Assembly (NCBI GenBank): GCA_015680685.1
Contig: MNCI01006555.1
Location: forward strand, 525,478 to 589,477
DNA from: Gnetum montanum
Lineage: Eukaryota > Streptophyta > Gnetopsida > Gnetales > Gnetaceae
Length of the DNA stretch: 64,000 bases
Direction: 5' to 3'
The number at the start of each line of letters is the position of its first letter. The first letter of the stretch is position 1. The notes below the pieces were generated by a model that was not told the DNA's origin, ran no database searches, and worked only from the letters and a program-made list of their open reading frames with translations. The position numbers and the translations under genes were made by a program. This document shows positions 21,778 through 34,861 of this stretch, piece by piece.

Positions 21778-24700
21778 CTAGGTGTAGTATGGCTTTAGGT
21801 ATGAGTGGCAAATTGGATTAGCAAACTCATTGCCATCTAGATCAGCAAGCTTGAATGCTCCATTGTCATAGGCCTTTATGACCAAGAAAGGCCCTTCCCA
21901 GTTAGGTAAGAATTTTTCTATGGGATCATGAATGACCTTAAGGACTAGGTCCCCTTTCTTAATTAGGCATTGATGTTGACTGTGATGGTGCTTTTGCCAT
22001 TGTTTTTTCTAGTACCATTTGATGCAATCAAGTGTTTGCATGCACTCCTCCTCTATAGAGTCAAGGTTAATAATTCTCAACTTGTTGTTCTAAACCTCAT
22101 CAATGAAGATCAAGAGGATCACATGGAGCAATGGGACTTGTAGTTCAAGAGGCAACATTACTTTAGATCCATACACAAGACTATATGGCGTCTTACCTGT
22201 TGCTGTTCTACATGTTGTATGGTAGGCCAATAACATGTAAAACTAGTTGTTCATGCCATCATTGCTTGCTATTACTAAGCATCCTCATCAGAAGGTTGAT
22301 GATGACTTTGTTCATAGCCTCCACTTGATCATTTTCCTATGGGTAGTCAGGTGATGAAAAGTAATGTTTAATGTCAAGGTGTTATCAAAAGGCTTTAGTT
22401 TCTACACTACTAAATTGTGGCCCATTGTTTATGACTATAGTCATAGGTAAACCAAATTAGGTCACTATGTTGTCTAGGATGAATTTGTAGACTTGCTATG
22501 ATGTTGTCTTCCTAAGGGAAATGGCTTCAACCCACTATGTAAAATATTCAATTGTGGTAATGATGAAGCTATGTCTTGTGGAAGACTTGGGTGTTATAGG
22601 CCCTATGATATCCAACCCCAAATGTTAGAACAATCACATGATCTATGTAGTATGTAGTTTAGTGGCTGGAACATGCATTAGGTTACCATGTCACTGACAC
22701 ATGTCACATGTCTTGACCTTGGAAACATAATCATTCTCCATGTAAGGCTAATAATAGCCTAGATATCTGATTTTTGCTACCATTGCCCTGGGGGCTATGT
22801 GGCCTTCACATATCCCTCATGGACTTGGTCAACGATCATTTGCACTTCACTGCCGCTAACACAAGCTAATAGTATTCCATTATAGGATCTGCGACACAAG
22901 GTGCTATCACTTACAAGGACATACTACCATGATTTCTTTCACACTACATATTCTTGGGTAGAGATTAGATTTTGCAGAGGCTCTCCCTATTGGAGGCATG
23001 TCTTAATATCATCATACCACTCTTGGGCATGAGTTTTGCTTGTCGCATTTATGGATGTAATGCTTGATGTTTGGGTTATAGGTTTAGTTCAATCCTCTAT
23101 TGAAGCAAAAAATACAAAAAACATGTTTGGTGCTACGCTTAAGGCTAAGGTGGCTAATGCATTGGCAATGGCATTTTCATTATGGAGAATGTGTTGGACT
23201 TCCATAGTTGCAAATTTTTTAAGCAAGTGTTTCACCAAATCATAATAATGTTGTAAATGTTATGCCTTGTAAGCATACATTTTTGTGACTTGGTTGAAAA
23301 CAAGTGACGAATCATCTCGAATTTCCATTCTTTAGATTCCTAAATCATGAGCTACTAAGACACCTCTAAGGAGACCTTCATACTCTACCACATTGTTTGT
23401 GCAAGGAAATGCAAAATGATATGTGAAGGGTTAGATCTCCCTAAAGGGAAACATGATAATGGTAGTAGCACTACCACCTTATGTGGTTGAAGCACCATCA
23501 AAGTATAAAACTATCTCAAATTTTGTAGGCACTTGACTGATGCTATTGACATGCTCATTTGGAAATTCTGGATCTATTGCTACTTGATCATCTATGGGTG
23601 AAGTTGTGAGTTGTGCAGCTATTGCCTAACCTTTTGTGGATGTTTGTGCTATGTAGTGTAGGTCAAACTCTATGGGTATTACCTTCCATCATGCACTTTG
23701 ACTACTTTCATACATATTTGTAGTAATTTCCCAAAGTACATTGCTTTTGCAAATGACGTTAACTTGACTGCAAAAAAGATAGTGTCTCCATTTTTTGAGT
23801 GCAAATACCAAGGTGAGGTAGTTCTTCTCTACATCATTGTATTTTGCCTCATGGGCCACTAGCGCATGGCTTAAGTATAAATAGGGACCTTCAAGCCATC
23901 ATCTCACTTTTGGTAAAGTAGAGAAGCAATTGATGTATTTAAGGTTATGAGGTAAATGTAGAAAGGCTTATCTCCCTATGGAGGATAGGCTATCAGAAGT
24001 TGAGCTAGCTCCTTTATGAGGTTGTCAAATGCCCCTTGGCATTGAGCTATCCAATCAAAGTGGATCCCCCTTTTTAAGAAAATGTTGCATTGGCTACAAC
24101 TTATCAATCAACTTGGCGATAAACCTACATATGAATTGTAATCTGACTTGTAACCCACATAGCTCCTTAAGGTTTGTTGATGGCATTAATTTGGTGAAGC
24201 CTTCACCTTATCGAGGTCTATATGTATACCTACTTCTAATACTACAAAGCCTAGCATGTGACCGATTTTGATGCCAAAGACATACTTTTTAAGATTTAGC
24301 CTAAGATAATGTCTAAGGTAATGTTTGAGGATGTGGTCCAAGTCATCTTCATGATCACGAGCTAACTTAGACTTAACTATTATATCATCAGTGTAGTCAT
24401 TGAGAAAGTCTACTAGATAGTCACTAAAGATATATGTCATTGCATGTTGCTAGGTTGCTCTTGTGTTCTTTAGTCCAAAGGACATCATCATATAGCATAA
24501 TGTACCCCAAGGGGTCATGAAGGTGGTGTTGAGTTGGTGCTCTAGGTTGATCCGAATTTGGTTGTACCTCAAGAACTCATCCATAAAAGATAACAAGGCA
24601 TGACCAGCTATAGTATCAATGAGTTGGTCAATACTAGGCAATGGGGAATCATCTTCGATAGTTGCCTTGTTTAAGTCTTGGAAGTCTATGCAAATGCTTA

Positions 24701-25258
24701 TACGTCTATTTTTCTTAGGGACAAGTACGATGTTTGAAACCTAGTCAGTGTAATCAACTATCCAGATGAAACTAGCTTTATCAAGCTTAGTGATTTCATC
24801 AAAAATTGCCAATGCTACCTTAGGCTTGACTTTGCAAGCTTTTTTTTTATTGGTTTTATATGAGGATCGAGGATAATGTTGTGTTGTATTATGCGAGGGT
24901 CAAAGCTCGGCATGTTCTTGTAGGACCATGCAAATGCCTTAACATTATTGTTAAGGACTTTAGAGATGCTTTGTTTGATTTGAGGCTATAACAAGGAACT
25001 AAATTTCAATGTCTTTGCCTTACTTTTACATGTTACCATAGGGGCTTCTATGAGAGGATCCTCAGTTACATCACTTGCTTCTAAGTCTAGAGCTCTAACT
25101 AGATGGTCTAGCAAGTCTAGAGATGTCTCTAAGGATGCTACATTTGTGTCATAAGTCATAAGTTCAAATTCTAGGAGCTCAGTGTATATGCATCTCGTGG
25201 AACCACTATAAGGTCCAATCAAAATTAAAGGCGAATGAAGACTCTCATATGCATTCAT
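21778..25258 (-). pseudogene. pol of R2: RT, RNase H, aRNase H, integrase
   Basis: Minus strand. A pre-RT segment of about 90 residues (25258-24986, starting MNAYESLHSPLILIGPYSG) precedes RT. RT fingers/palm are at about 24900-24190, with FMDEFLRYNQIRI (motif A Asp kept), GLKN and the YTDD box (near 24370). RNase H follows at about 23990-23600, then an archaeal-type RNase H at about 23570-23050, the arrangement known from the Tat lineage. Integrase runs from about 22870 to the stop at 21780, with its second catalytic region read as INNGPQF (Asp changed to Asn). Dozens of stops and frameshifts. Pol is separated from gag-protease by the 6-kb antisense-gene interval. Confidence 0.85.
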
Positions 25259-25439
25259 TTTGTAATTTTGCCCAAAAAATCCTACAGAACAATCAAAAAA
25301 ATGTCAAGAAACACCTATCTTAATAAGGCAACATGCATAAAATAAGGAAGAAAATGTTATGAAAATTCATCTAACTATGCAGTTGTTGGATTAGAAAAAA
25401 AGTATGTAAAGTAATTATGGGGCCTCAATTGGCCATAAA

Positions 25440-25475
25440 ATTGCTAGTTTAAGGTTGTAGCAGACCATAGTTTAT
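25440..25475 (+). repeat. Mini-hairpin unit, RT-gene side, R2
   Basis: One recognisable unit, TAGTTTAAGGTTGTAGCAGACC, with arms GGTT/GACC (G-T wobble). Confidence 0.65.
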
Positions 25476-25714
25476 GTAGGATATATGGGTTTAAGTAAGG
25501 CTTGAAAGGTTTTAAATGTGGGGCTAAGATAGATGTTTATGTGGCAATAAAAAAAATGCAAAAAATTTTCTAAGTATAGGAACATTGGAAAAGTTGAAAA
25601 AATTTTCTAACTTTGGGTACTATGTTTATCTTGTGTTATGTGAAAAACAAAGAATAGTCCCGTGTTACATGTGGGACACAAGATAGGCCCTGAGAGGGTG
25701 AAATTTTATTCAAC

Positions 25715-25765
25715 CTAGAAGGATATAAATAGAGATTTTACCATGGTAAACCTATAATTTTCAAA
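25715..25765 (+). promoter_or_regulatory. Promoter of the antisense gene, R2
   Basis: TATA box ATATAAATAG at 25723-25732, followed 5 bp on by a perfect 14-bp palindrome TTTACCATGGTAAA (25737-25750). The same arrangement is seen at 43430 and 57435 in R3 and R4. Confidence 0.65.
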
Positions 25766-25793
25766 GTTAAAGTGAATAGTCAATGAGTGTAGC

Positions 25794-28700
25794 ATGGCTA
25801 AGGTGAAGGAAGATAGAGTGTAGTAATGATAGAGGGGAAGCTAGAGCATAACAAAGAGAAAGGACAAAGTTAGAGCATAACAATCAACCATGACATGTTG
25901 TAGCGAATGCCAACACCTCGACCTCACCGACGTAGATGAAGGAGAGTGCACACTAACGCACCTTCCAAGGACATGCATAAAGGACTATAGGGAGACACTA
26001 TCAACCAAGTAAGGCACTATGCTCTCCCTTTGTGATTTCTTTTCCTTGTTTCTTGTCTACTTTAGGGTTTTGGGGTTTTGAGGTGTGCTTGCCTTGGGTG
26101 AGGACCACCATTGCCATCACAACAATCATGAGTCACAGCCAAGAGAGGGAGTGTACATAGTGCATTTTTTTTGTATGGCCTTTTTGGTTTTTGTTATGAG
26201 GATTTGACATCTTGCATGCTATGTGGAACAAGGGTTTTCTTAGCATTCCATGCATGATGTGGAACAAGCATTCCTTAGCATCCCACATGTAGTGCGGGAT
26301 AGGGATTTTCCTTGGTGTCCTATATATGATGCGGGACATGATTTTTTTTGGAATTCCACACATGATGCAAGATAATTTTTTTGCATCCTACACATGATGC
26401 AGGATAAGGTTTTTTTGGCGTCTTGTGTGTGATGTGGGATAGGGCTTAGTCAAGGTGGCTTGACGATGAATGTAGAGCATGACGGTCTAGGTAGGATGAC
26501 TGTGAGGATCATTGCTATCATATCAGGGTACATTCTTGAGAGTGTAACAAAAAGTTAGAAAAATTTATATTTTTGGTGTTACACTCTATAGACAATGTAG
26601 TTGATAGGTTATGCTCTACAGTGAGCATATCCTATAGTTTTTTTAAAAAAAAATTTGATAGTTGGAAATTTTTGCAATTGTTACGCTCAACGGGGAGCGT
26701 AACTAGCACTTTGAAAAGATTTTGTAGTTGTTAAACTCTATGGTGAGTGTAACCAAACTTTGAAAATTTTTTGCAATTTTGAAAGTTACGCTCTATGGGG
26801 AGTGTAACCAATAGTTAGTGGAACTTTTCTTGATATAGTGGAGATGTTAGTGTTGTACCCTATTGGAAACTAGGCATGTTAGATGGGTATGTTGATGTCC
26901 CTTTGCCATGGGGCTTTGTATGAAAGTTAAGATTTGTTTCTTAATATGTTAAGTATAATTTATATGCATGTTTTCATTTTTGTATCTAATGCTAACATTA
27001 TCCTTTTGTCACTGTTATGGTCGTAGGGTATTGCTAAAATCCATCCTCATCATAGTTGAGTTGGTGGGCATCTTATGCTACATGAGCAAGCCTATGATGA
27101 ATGTGCCTACACCAAACACATGTGTGGGCCACTAGGTAGTATGGTTTAGGTTGGGCATGCAAGAATTCTTGGAATTTTTTCTCCACCACTTCAGTGTAAT
27201 GATATGGTCATACTTGGTGGTAGAAGTAGTGGGTGTCATAATGAAAACACTATTGCCTAGGATGAACCAAGACATTCTAATGTTCATATTCAATGAGCTT
27301 GCTAATGATGAAGAAGTAGGGAGCTCAGGCTGGGGTTGTAAGGACCTTAGGCTTTTGTCTAGGATTTGGGGAATGCCCAAATTTTAGTGTTACAATAAGA
27401 ACAACACTTTGTTCATTACTCAATGCCTACACACTCTTTTCTAGAAGCCACCTGGGACAATGTATTGCATTGGAAGGTGAGTCCCCTTTCGATTTCTTGC
27501 ACTACCTATTATATTATCTAACCTCTTATGTCCATTGCTAGGTTTAGCATTGATGTAGATGGCCTCCATGATGAAGAGGGGGCATTGAACTTGATTCAAA
27601 CTACCATACAGGAATTCTCATCTTTTGAGTATGTTTGTGTAGCAATGATTAGATAGATTAGGGAAAAATTAGTGGAATTCCCTCATAGATATTCTAAATC
27701 TTATGAGAGGTGTTGGGCTCTCAGCTAGTTGGACGTTGAATGGGAAATTGGCATATTGAGCATGGAGGAAGTTTCAGTCCCACTACTATCAACTTGCATA
27801 CCATTCATGCCACATGAGTCATGTGTCACTTATTTTTATGCACTTTTGCTTTGTTTTTCTCATGTTACTAATTTTACCTTTGCTTATTGTAGCTATGGTT
27901 AAGTGAAGAAAAATTACAATGGTTGCTATAGGTCGTATTGAGGCCACTCTCATCTTTAAATATGGTGAGGTTGGGAGTTCACAATGCTAGTTGTGCTATG
28001 AGGCCCTAGTGAAGAAAGCAAGGAATCTTCAATAGGCTAGACTCATGGAATTTTTCTTGGTCATTAGCCCAAGCATCCCAGTAGTCGAAATGATTGCCCT
28101 AACTCCTTTACCAAGAGCATCGATTGCTTTAGCACATGGGTCCGTAATGTGTGGGTGACCTTTGAAATTATAGATGAATTATTTGTGAACCTCTTCGGCA
28201 TCCCCTTTGAGGATCTACTAGTTGTTGAAAAGATCAACAAAGACCTAGACCATAGAAGGGATGTTGAGGAGTGGTTGGGAATTTCCAAGGTTCGTAAAGG
28301 AATACCAATCAAGGAGGTGAAAGTACCTATGGTCCACCACCTCTACCCAATCTTTTGAGCTCATGCATTCCCAAAGCTACTTTCCCAAGGAAAGATTCTA
28401 AGGGTTGAGCATTCTTGGGTGATGAAGAACATGATAGAGAAGGGGACATGGTACAAATAGCCCAATTACCTTTTTAGTGGCCTACATGCTAAAATCATTA
28501 GGCTATGCCATAACCTCCAAGAATGATCTCACATGCACTTCACTTTCTTCGTAGCATGCCTAAGAAGGTTTGCAGAGGTTTTGGTGATTTGTGAGAATGG
28601 GTGGTTGGTGGTGCAAGACCACCACCAAATTTCTAGGCCATGGATTTGTCACCTATTTTACACCATGTGGTCACAAGACCCTCTAGAGGTGATTGGTGAG

Positions 28701-30555
28701 TCATTTTTAGTAACAAACAGAGGCGATGTGGTACGATCCTATGACACAAATGATAGTGCCAGGGAGGCCCCATAAACCAACATTGGAAATGTAGAAAGAG
28801 GGGCACAACTCATTGCTGAGATAGTAAGATCATCAAAAATAAAGATTAAGAAGCCATTCCCTATGAAGGAGCCTACACGTGAAGTGAAGAAGGATGGATA
28901 AAAGTTATGATTTAAGCTCCACAATGTGCACTCAGAAATTTCACGTAAGTATGCATTATTTGATATTACTATAATGTGTTGTGATATATTACACTTATTA
29001 TTAACAACTCTAACTCTAACTTATGTGATGTTAGGCAAGAGGACCCCTATAGTGGTAGTGGAGCCTATAGAGGATGATGTTCCTCAACCTAAGGAATAAA
29101 TGGAAAATGAACAGGAACATGAATTTATTGAAGTATTAAGGAAAATTGAGGAAGAAGGGTTGTAATTTGAAGGATGTGAGTTTGAAAATTTCTTGGATGG
29201 CATGTAGATGCCCAATCCCCCTACTCTCACACCTGAGCGCGTTTTTGGTAGGAGCTCTGCATTGCCATCTTTTTTTTGTCATTTTCACTCTCTCCTTGGT
29301 TGTTGGCTACCTAATAATCACAAAGTGTGTTATGTTGCAGTGGCTGGTGTTTTTGCTGAACATCTAGCATCTGCATCCACCTTCCATACACAACCATGGA
29401 TGGAGGCTCTAGATAAGTTTACCTTCATGTACATGGTGGATGAAATGATAGATTGTATAAAATAAATGGACCTTGAGATTGGTATGCCTATTTCATTATA
29501 CATTTTCTTATTTTTTTACTAATTTTCTTATTTGATTTGTGGCTAATGTTATCTTGTACATTATGTAATGATAGGTTTGTAGCTTAAGTGGGACCTGAAT
29601 AGGGTGGTCTAGGTTGATGTTGTACCTAAGTTTCCCCTTGAGGTGGAGTAAGTGCCTCATCACGTATATGACGAGGTAAGAAAATACATGTTGTACTCCA
29701 CAAGAGAATTGTGGGAGTGTAGACATGCTAATGAGCACTAGTGGAAATGGATGCAATAGCTTTAGGAAAAGGAGGCAATCCAAGAGATAAAATTAGAGGA
29801 CTTGCAAGCCCACTATGAATTCCTGGCAGCAAGAGACAAACCATAAGGTAGCTGGTGCATGATTGAGATTAATTATGCTAGGTATTGGTTAGCTGTTCAG
29901 GGCAAGAACAAATCCACCCATGAGGTGATTAAGCAACAACTGCAGATGGGCCTATTAGTAAGGAAAAATCAAGATTACAAAGATTACAATGCAAAAGTGT
30001 ACCAGTGGGGCTAGACTCAAAAGAATCACAATCACCACTATAAGCAAGAATGTGAAGCATACCATAAAAAGTACAAAGATGAGTCTATGGAGCACTAATG
30101 CCAAGAGATATTTCTTGGTGTAATTAGTGCAACACAAGCTTATGAACTATTTGCAACCAATGTAGTGGTGAGTGAAACCCTAGAGAGATAGATCACTTTA
30201 CCTTTCAAAGAGGTCACCTTTGCAAGGTTTTCACTAGGATTGCCCTCATGGATAGCCATAGAAAAAGGAAAAACCCTTGTGAGCATTGACCTTAGCGAGG
30301 AGGACTTGACACAGTTATTAGAGGATTAAATCCTCTAATGCTTAGAGGCTTGCCTCAACAGGATGCCCCTAGACATGGATGTAGTTGCCTCTCAAGTTGG
30401 TTTAGTTTACATTATTTTTATCTACTTTATTATAATATTTTATGTCACCTCATTTGTTGGATAATTTATTGTTTTATTTTTATTTGATGCAGGTTTTGGA
30501 TGATGGTGCAAGACCCAGTGGAGTAGTAGACAAAGAGGAAGAGGAAGAGCCCTAG
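25794..30555 (+). pseudogene. Antisense multi-exon gene, copy in R2
   Basis: Exons with GT-AG borders: 1 (about 25794-26008), 2 (27027-27476, 450 bp), 3 (27542 to about 27820), 4 (27893-28944), 5 (29035-29247), 6 (29341-29481), 7 (29575-30395), 8 (30493-30555, ending EEEEP-stop). Exon 2 starts LLKSILIIVELVGILCYMSK, a hydrophobic helix that could be a membrane segment or core helix, and later has FFLHHFSVMIWSYL. Exon 4 has VNLFGIPFEDLL, then a helical stretch with FFVACLRRFAEVLVICENG. Exon 6 has DKFTFMYMVDEMIDCI. Exon 7 has YARYWLAVQGKNKSTHEVIK, rich in charged helices and possibly coiled-coil. About 20 stops in frame; the donor of exon 3 is uncertain. Family not recognised; it is not a gag, pol or env. 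Confidence 0.8.
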
Positions 30556-30774
30556 CTCCCATTACACATTGCAAGCTGGAATGCCCAAAATGTAGCCTTG
30601 CTATTGGAAAATTTTATGATTTTGGATATTTCATGTTTTGGATGTAAACTTAAACTATATACATTATCGATAATTCAATTGAAATGTGACAATTATTTGC
30701 TTCTCATTTTTTTGTATTTCATGTAATGTTGTTGTAATTTTAATTTATGCAATTTGGCCCCTTATTGGCCCCAT

Positions 30775-30960
30775 GCTAGTTTAGGGGCATGGCAAAAGGG
30801 CCATCGCTAGTTCAAGGCCATTTTATGTTGTCGCTAGTTTAAGGCCATTTTGGGCCATCACTAGTTTAAGGCTATTTCAGGCTATCATGTAAAAGGGAGT
30901 TGGATGCTAGTTTTAAGCCTTGGCGAGCCATGTGATAGTTTAAGGCCTTTCTAGGCTATT
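30775..30960 (+). repeat. Mini-hairpin array, gene-PR side, R2
   Basis: Five to six units of TAGTTTAAGGCCATTTTGGGCC with GGCC/GGCC arms, about 220 bp after the stop codon of the antisense gene. Confidence 0.8.
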
Positions 30961-31106
30961 TTTTTTTTTTTTGCAAAAGGCTAAATGAAACTACATTAAC
31001 TAAAGAAATGACATAACTAATGCAAGATGTAAACAATAATGCAATTGTAACTGTATAGGCAAAGGACAAAGGACAACTTAAACATGCAAGCAAACTAAGG
31101 GCATGC

Positions 31107-31767
31107 CTTGGTTGCGTAGGTGCTTTCTAACTTGATGTAGGTTAGGTGGCTCATAAGGCCTAGGAGGCATAAGATGATATTCTCCTAGACCTTTGTTTGT
31201 TGAAGAGAAGGAAAATTCTACCCAGAGAGATCCCTCAGGAAGGTCCCTTGCCTTGCTTGGTTGTTTAAAATTAGTCAAATAATGTTGATTTTCGTCTTTA
31301 ACAAGTGATACATTTTTAGAGAGCTCTACCTTTGACCCTTCTTCTATATCTATGTTGTTGATGGTCAAAGGGGCTACATTGTTACCAAAGATCACTAACT
31401 CTCCACCCTCATAAGGCAAGTGGATCTCTCACTAAATGGATGAAGAAATTGCTCGAAGTTAGGCTAGCCAAGACATCCTTAGAATTAGGTTGAATTTGAG
31501 CATTTCTTCAACCACAATGAATTTAGCATTAGTGGGGAATTGCTCCTCTACCATGAAATCTATTATGACTATCCCTTTTACAACCACACATGTTGCATTG
31601 AAGGATTTCAAGAACATTGTTGTTGTTAGCCTGATTTGGTGAACTAGGCCAAGCTTGTCAACGATAGGAAATGGGATGACATTGGTTGCCATCCTATCAT
31701 TGGCGTGCACCCTATGAATTTTATATTTTCCTACATGAATCATTATAAACATGGATGCACTGGTCAC
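31107..31767 (-). pseudogene. Retropepsin region of R2
   Basis: Minus-strand frame at 31767-31459, then after a short gap 31419-31078. It begins ASMFIMIHVGKYKIHRVHAN; the active-site turn is damaged (NDRMATNV where R3 and R-delta have DDGAATNV). The downstream blocks VDKLGL, VVVKGIV and LILRMSWLA are in order. The C-terminal half (LPYEGGELVIFGNNVAPLTI) matches R3 and R-delta, so it is part of the polyprotein. After the frame's end the minus strand reads CAAG then GCATGC, close to a 5' splice site. Confidence 0.75.
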
Positions 31768-31776
31768 CTGATCCTT

Positions 31777-34034
31777 TTAAGGATCAACTTTGATTGCCTC
31801 ATCAAGAAATGTCAAGGGTGTTGACCTTGACTCTTGGGTTATGGGTGGAAACATTATAGCATGAATGGCCTTTTCATCTACTGTAACATCTTCCTTAATT
31901 GGAATAGATGTTAGCATGCGAACCAAAGCCTCCCAATGAGAAAAATAGGTCATAATTAAGTTGTATAGGCTCAAAGTTATGTTTTTTTGTTTTAGAGCCT
32001 ATTTAACTTGCATTAGCATGTCCAAGAAATCTTTTCTACCATCTATTATTCTGGTGACCTTTACCTCCTCCATGCATCCTAAGAGATGAATATCCCGAGG
32101 AGGAGATTTAACTTTTGGTTGTGCAGGGGGCTTTTGAGCCTTGGCACTTGTTTGTCGACTATTTACATTTGTGTTGGTAGTGTGAGACGATGAAGCCATG
32201 GGGATGGCTGACAAGGGGGGTTAGCTTAGGAGGACCTAGCTCTATGCATTTCTTGATCATTTTTTCAACAAGACACTCATCATGTCTCTTAGGATATGAT
32301 TTTGGGCAAGTAGGTTATGACATAGTTCCCATCACTAGACCCTGGGTAGGTGGCGGGTCTGCACATCTCGGCACCCTAATGAAAAAAGGTGTCTAGGTTG
32401 CCATTGCCATAATGTGCTACAGGGCCCTAATCACAAAGGGTGTCATGGGCACCTAAGGTGGTGCTTTGATGATGAAAAGGGATTGCGACCTAGTCGATGT
32501 TGAGGCCCTAGCATCACCAGAGGGCACATGGACCACAAATGGTTCACATGCTAGTTCTGCGTTATCATCAATGCTAATAGCATTGATGATGTAACTTGCA
32601 CTGCTGGCATTGAGAGGGTCCTTATAGGCCTTCATCGATTGGTTTTCTAGTCGTATAAGATTGCTTTCATCAAAGACTAGTTTTCCTTGATTAATCATGC
32701 ATTGAATGTCATATTTCAACACCAAGCAGTAGTTTATGTCATGGCCATGCAACTGGTGATAGTTGTAGAACTAGTCCAATCTAAAAATTTTAGGAACTAG
32801 AGGCTCATTTGGCATAGCTATAGAAGGGTTTTTGAGAACCTCACAGTACCTCTCGTGGGATTTTTGTGCATCCTTAGACATTTTTTTGTGTTGAATGTTC
32901 CTAGCACTAAGTAACTGATCTAAGAGCTCAAATAACTTAATGGGAAAGGGGGTGTACTTTGAGTGATCCTTGCACTCAAATTTAGGTTTTGGGGAGCTCA
33001 TCCCATTACCATCGATGGTGTGGGCTGGTTGGTTCTCATAGTGATAGAACCCAATCCCTTATTGTTGTTGGCCAAGGCTTTAGGCACCTTGGCCATTAGC
33101 TTAGTGTTGTTGGATTTGGCTTCATCGGCCATAGCTACAACTATTGTTGTCGCCTTCCCTTTTTCTTTGTCCTTTTTTGTATGTGCATTTTTGTAGGCCA
33201 CATAGGTTAGGTCCTTACTAACTTTCACCACATCTTGTATGCTCTTCATTTGAGCAAAAGCTTGGCTGAGGAAGCACAGGGCCAAATAGTACAGCTTTGA
33301 CTTAATCAAGTCATTTTTTGTGTCATTAAGGATACCTAGAAGATTATTTTTTACTATAAGCTCACGAATTTTGTTTAGGGAAGCACTGCAACATTGTATA
33401 AATTTTTTCACTAGCTCTAGCACCCATTGTTTGATGTTTTTTTATGTTCATTAGCTAGTCTAATGTGGCCTTGAGCTTCAAGTTATACTTGAAGCAAGTT
33501 ACAAATTGGTTGAGCAGCTCCTCCAAAGTTGAAATGGATGCTCTAGGAAGTGCATGGTACCAATTGAGAGATTTGCTAGTTAGGGACATAGAAAAGATGT
33601 GGATGATTGTGTATGGCCATGCTTGTAAAAGTAGGCATTCAAAATGGAAAGTTACTAGGTGGGCATTGGGGTTCCCGTTGCCATTGTATTTTGTGAAGTA
33701 AGGAAGTTGGATCCTAGGAGGCAAAGCTAGTGGTGGGACCATACAATTGATGGAGTCATCTTGATAGAAGTCCATCACATGAACCATTTCTAAGTTGGCT
33801 GCATTAAGCCACCTAACCTCCTTTGTGAGAGTTTGAATGAGTTGGAAGACTTGGACCAAACTCGGGGATGTCGTAGTGGGTTCCATTGGCTATGCTATTA
33901 GTGGATTCATTCGAGTAGCCCACAGCCTTGTTGTGGTATATGCCACCACATGTGATGCTTGTTAAGTTTTCTATTGCATGTATTATGGCATGTGTGATAA
34001 CTGTGCCATAGGCACAAAGGTTGTGGCCCACCAC
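31777..34034 (-). pseudogene. gag of R2
   Basis: Minus strand, three main open pieces. 33886-33455 carries the retrotransposon gag capsid block: PRIQLPYFTKYNGNGNPNAH, then FSMSLTSKSLNWYHAL and LEELLNQFVTCFKYNL, the standard order for plant Ty3/gypsy gag. 33423-32998 is the helical and basic linker. 33001-32453 carries a degenerate zinc knuckle, YHQLHGHDINYC, in which the first Cys appears as Tyr. 32214-31777 is a low-complexity, Pro/Lys-rich spacer before protease. Stops and frameshifts separate the pieces. Confidence 0.8.
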
Positions 34035-34861
34035 ATGGTTGAGGCTTGGGTTGTTGTTGGCGATGCTACTAAGATGGCTAGGATGAAGGGCACGTGACCT
34101 ATCTATGACTAAGATATGGGCATCATTTGCACATATGGTAGTGTTAACATCATAGATGTGCTAGTAGGGAAGGCTATGAGGAGACTATGAGGAGGCTATG
34201 AGGAGACTATGAAGAGATGATAAAGGGGAAAGTGGTAGAAGGTCTTGCACTTTGTTACACATGTAGGACTTGGTGGCTAGCTACCATAGGTGTGGACTTA
34301 GGTTGCAGAAGTGTCACCACTACCTCAAAGAAGCTAGATGACTATGATTGGTGAGGCACAATAGTGGAGGAAGGTTGTTCGAAAAAGCCATAAAATGGGA
34401 CACCACTATCTAAATAGGACTCTAGCTCCTCCTACCCATCCTGTAGGGGCTTGTCATAGTTTGATACTACATCTTGTTATTTTGGCCCACTTACCCTAAT
34501 AAGTTGGTCTAGGAGCCACCTAAAGATGTTGGTAAGTAGGATGAATGCATCAAGGATGGGAAGAAACTCCTTCCTATTTCAATGGATTGTTTCAAAATTT
34601 CTCTTTGCTTCTATTTCTTGGTGGTCTAAGGATAGGCCCACTTGAAGCTTCGCACAAAGGAAACTATATCATTAACCATCCAATGTCCTATATTCAAGCA
34701 ATTGGTTATGTAGTCTGAGTGACTGCCATTGTGGTCGTACAAGGCTGAGCAGTTGCTGAACATCTTCCATCTGTTGAATGGGATGAGCCACCTCCATGCT
34801 TAGGGCAAAGGTTGTAGTGTTAATGAGATTCATGTTGCTATGTAGAAAAATGTAAGAAAAG
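34035..34861 (-). other. gag amino-terminal/leader region of R2
   Basis: Degenerate, no continuous frame. Contains a short tandem repeat of GGAGACTATGAGGAGRCTAT at about 34180-34215. The primer site and the U5-R part of the LTR are missing: at 34862 the sequence passes directly into the middle of the LTR. Confidence 0.5.
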
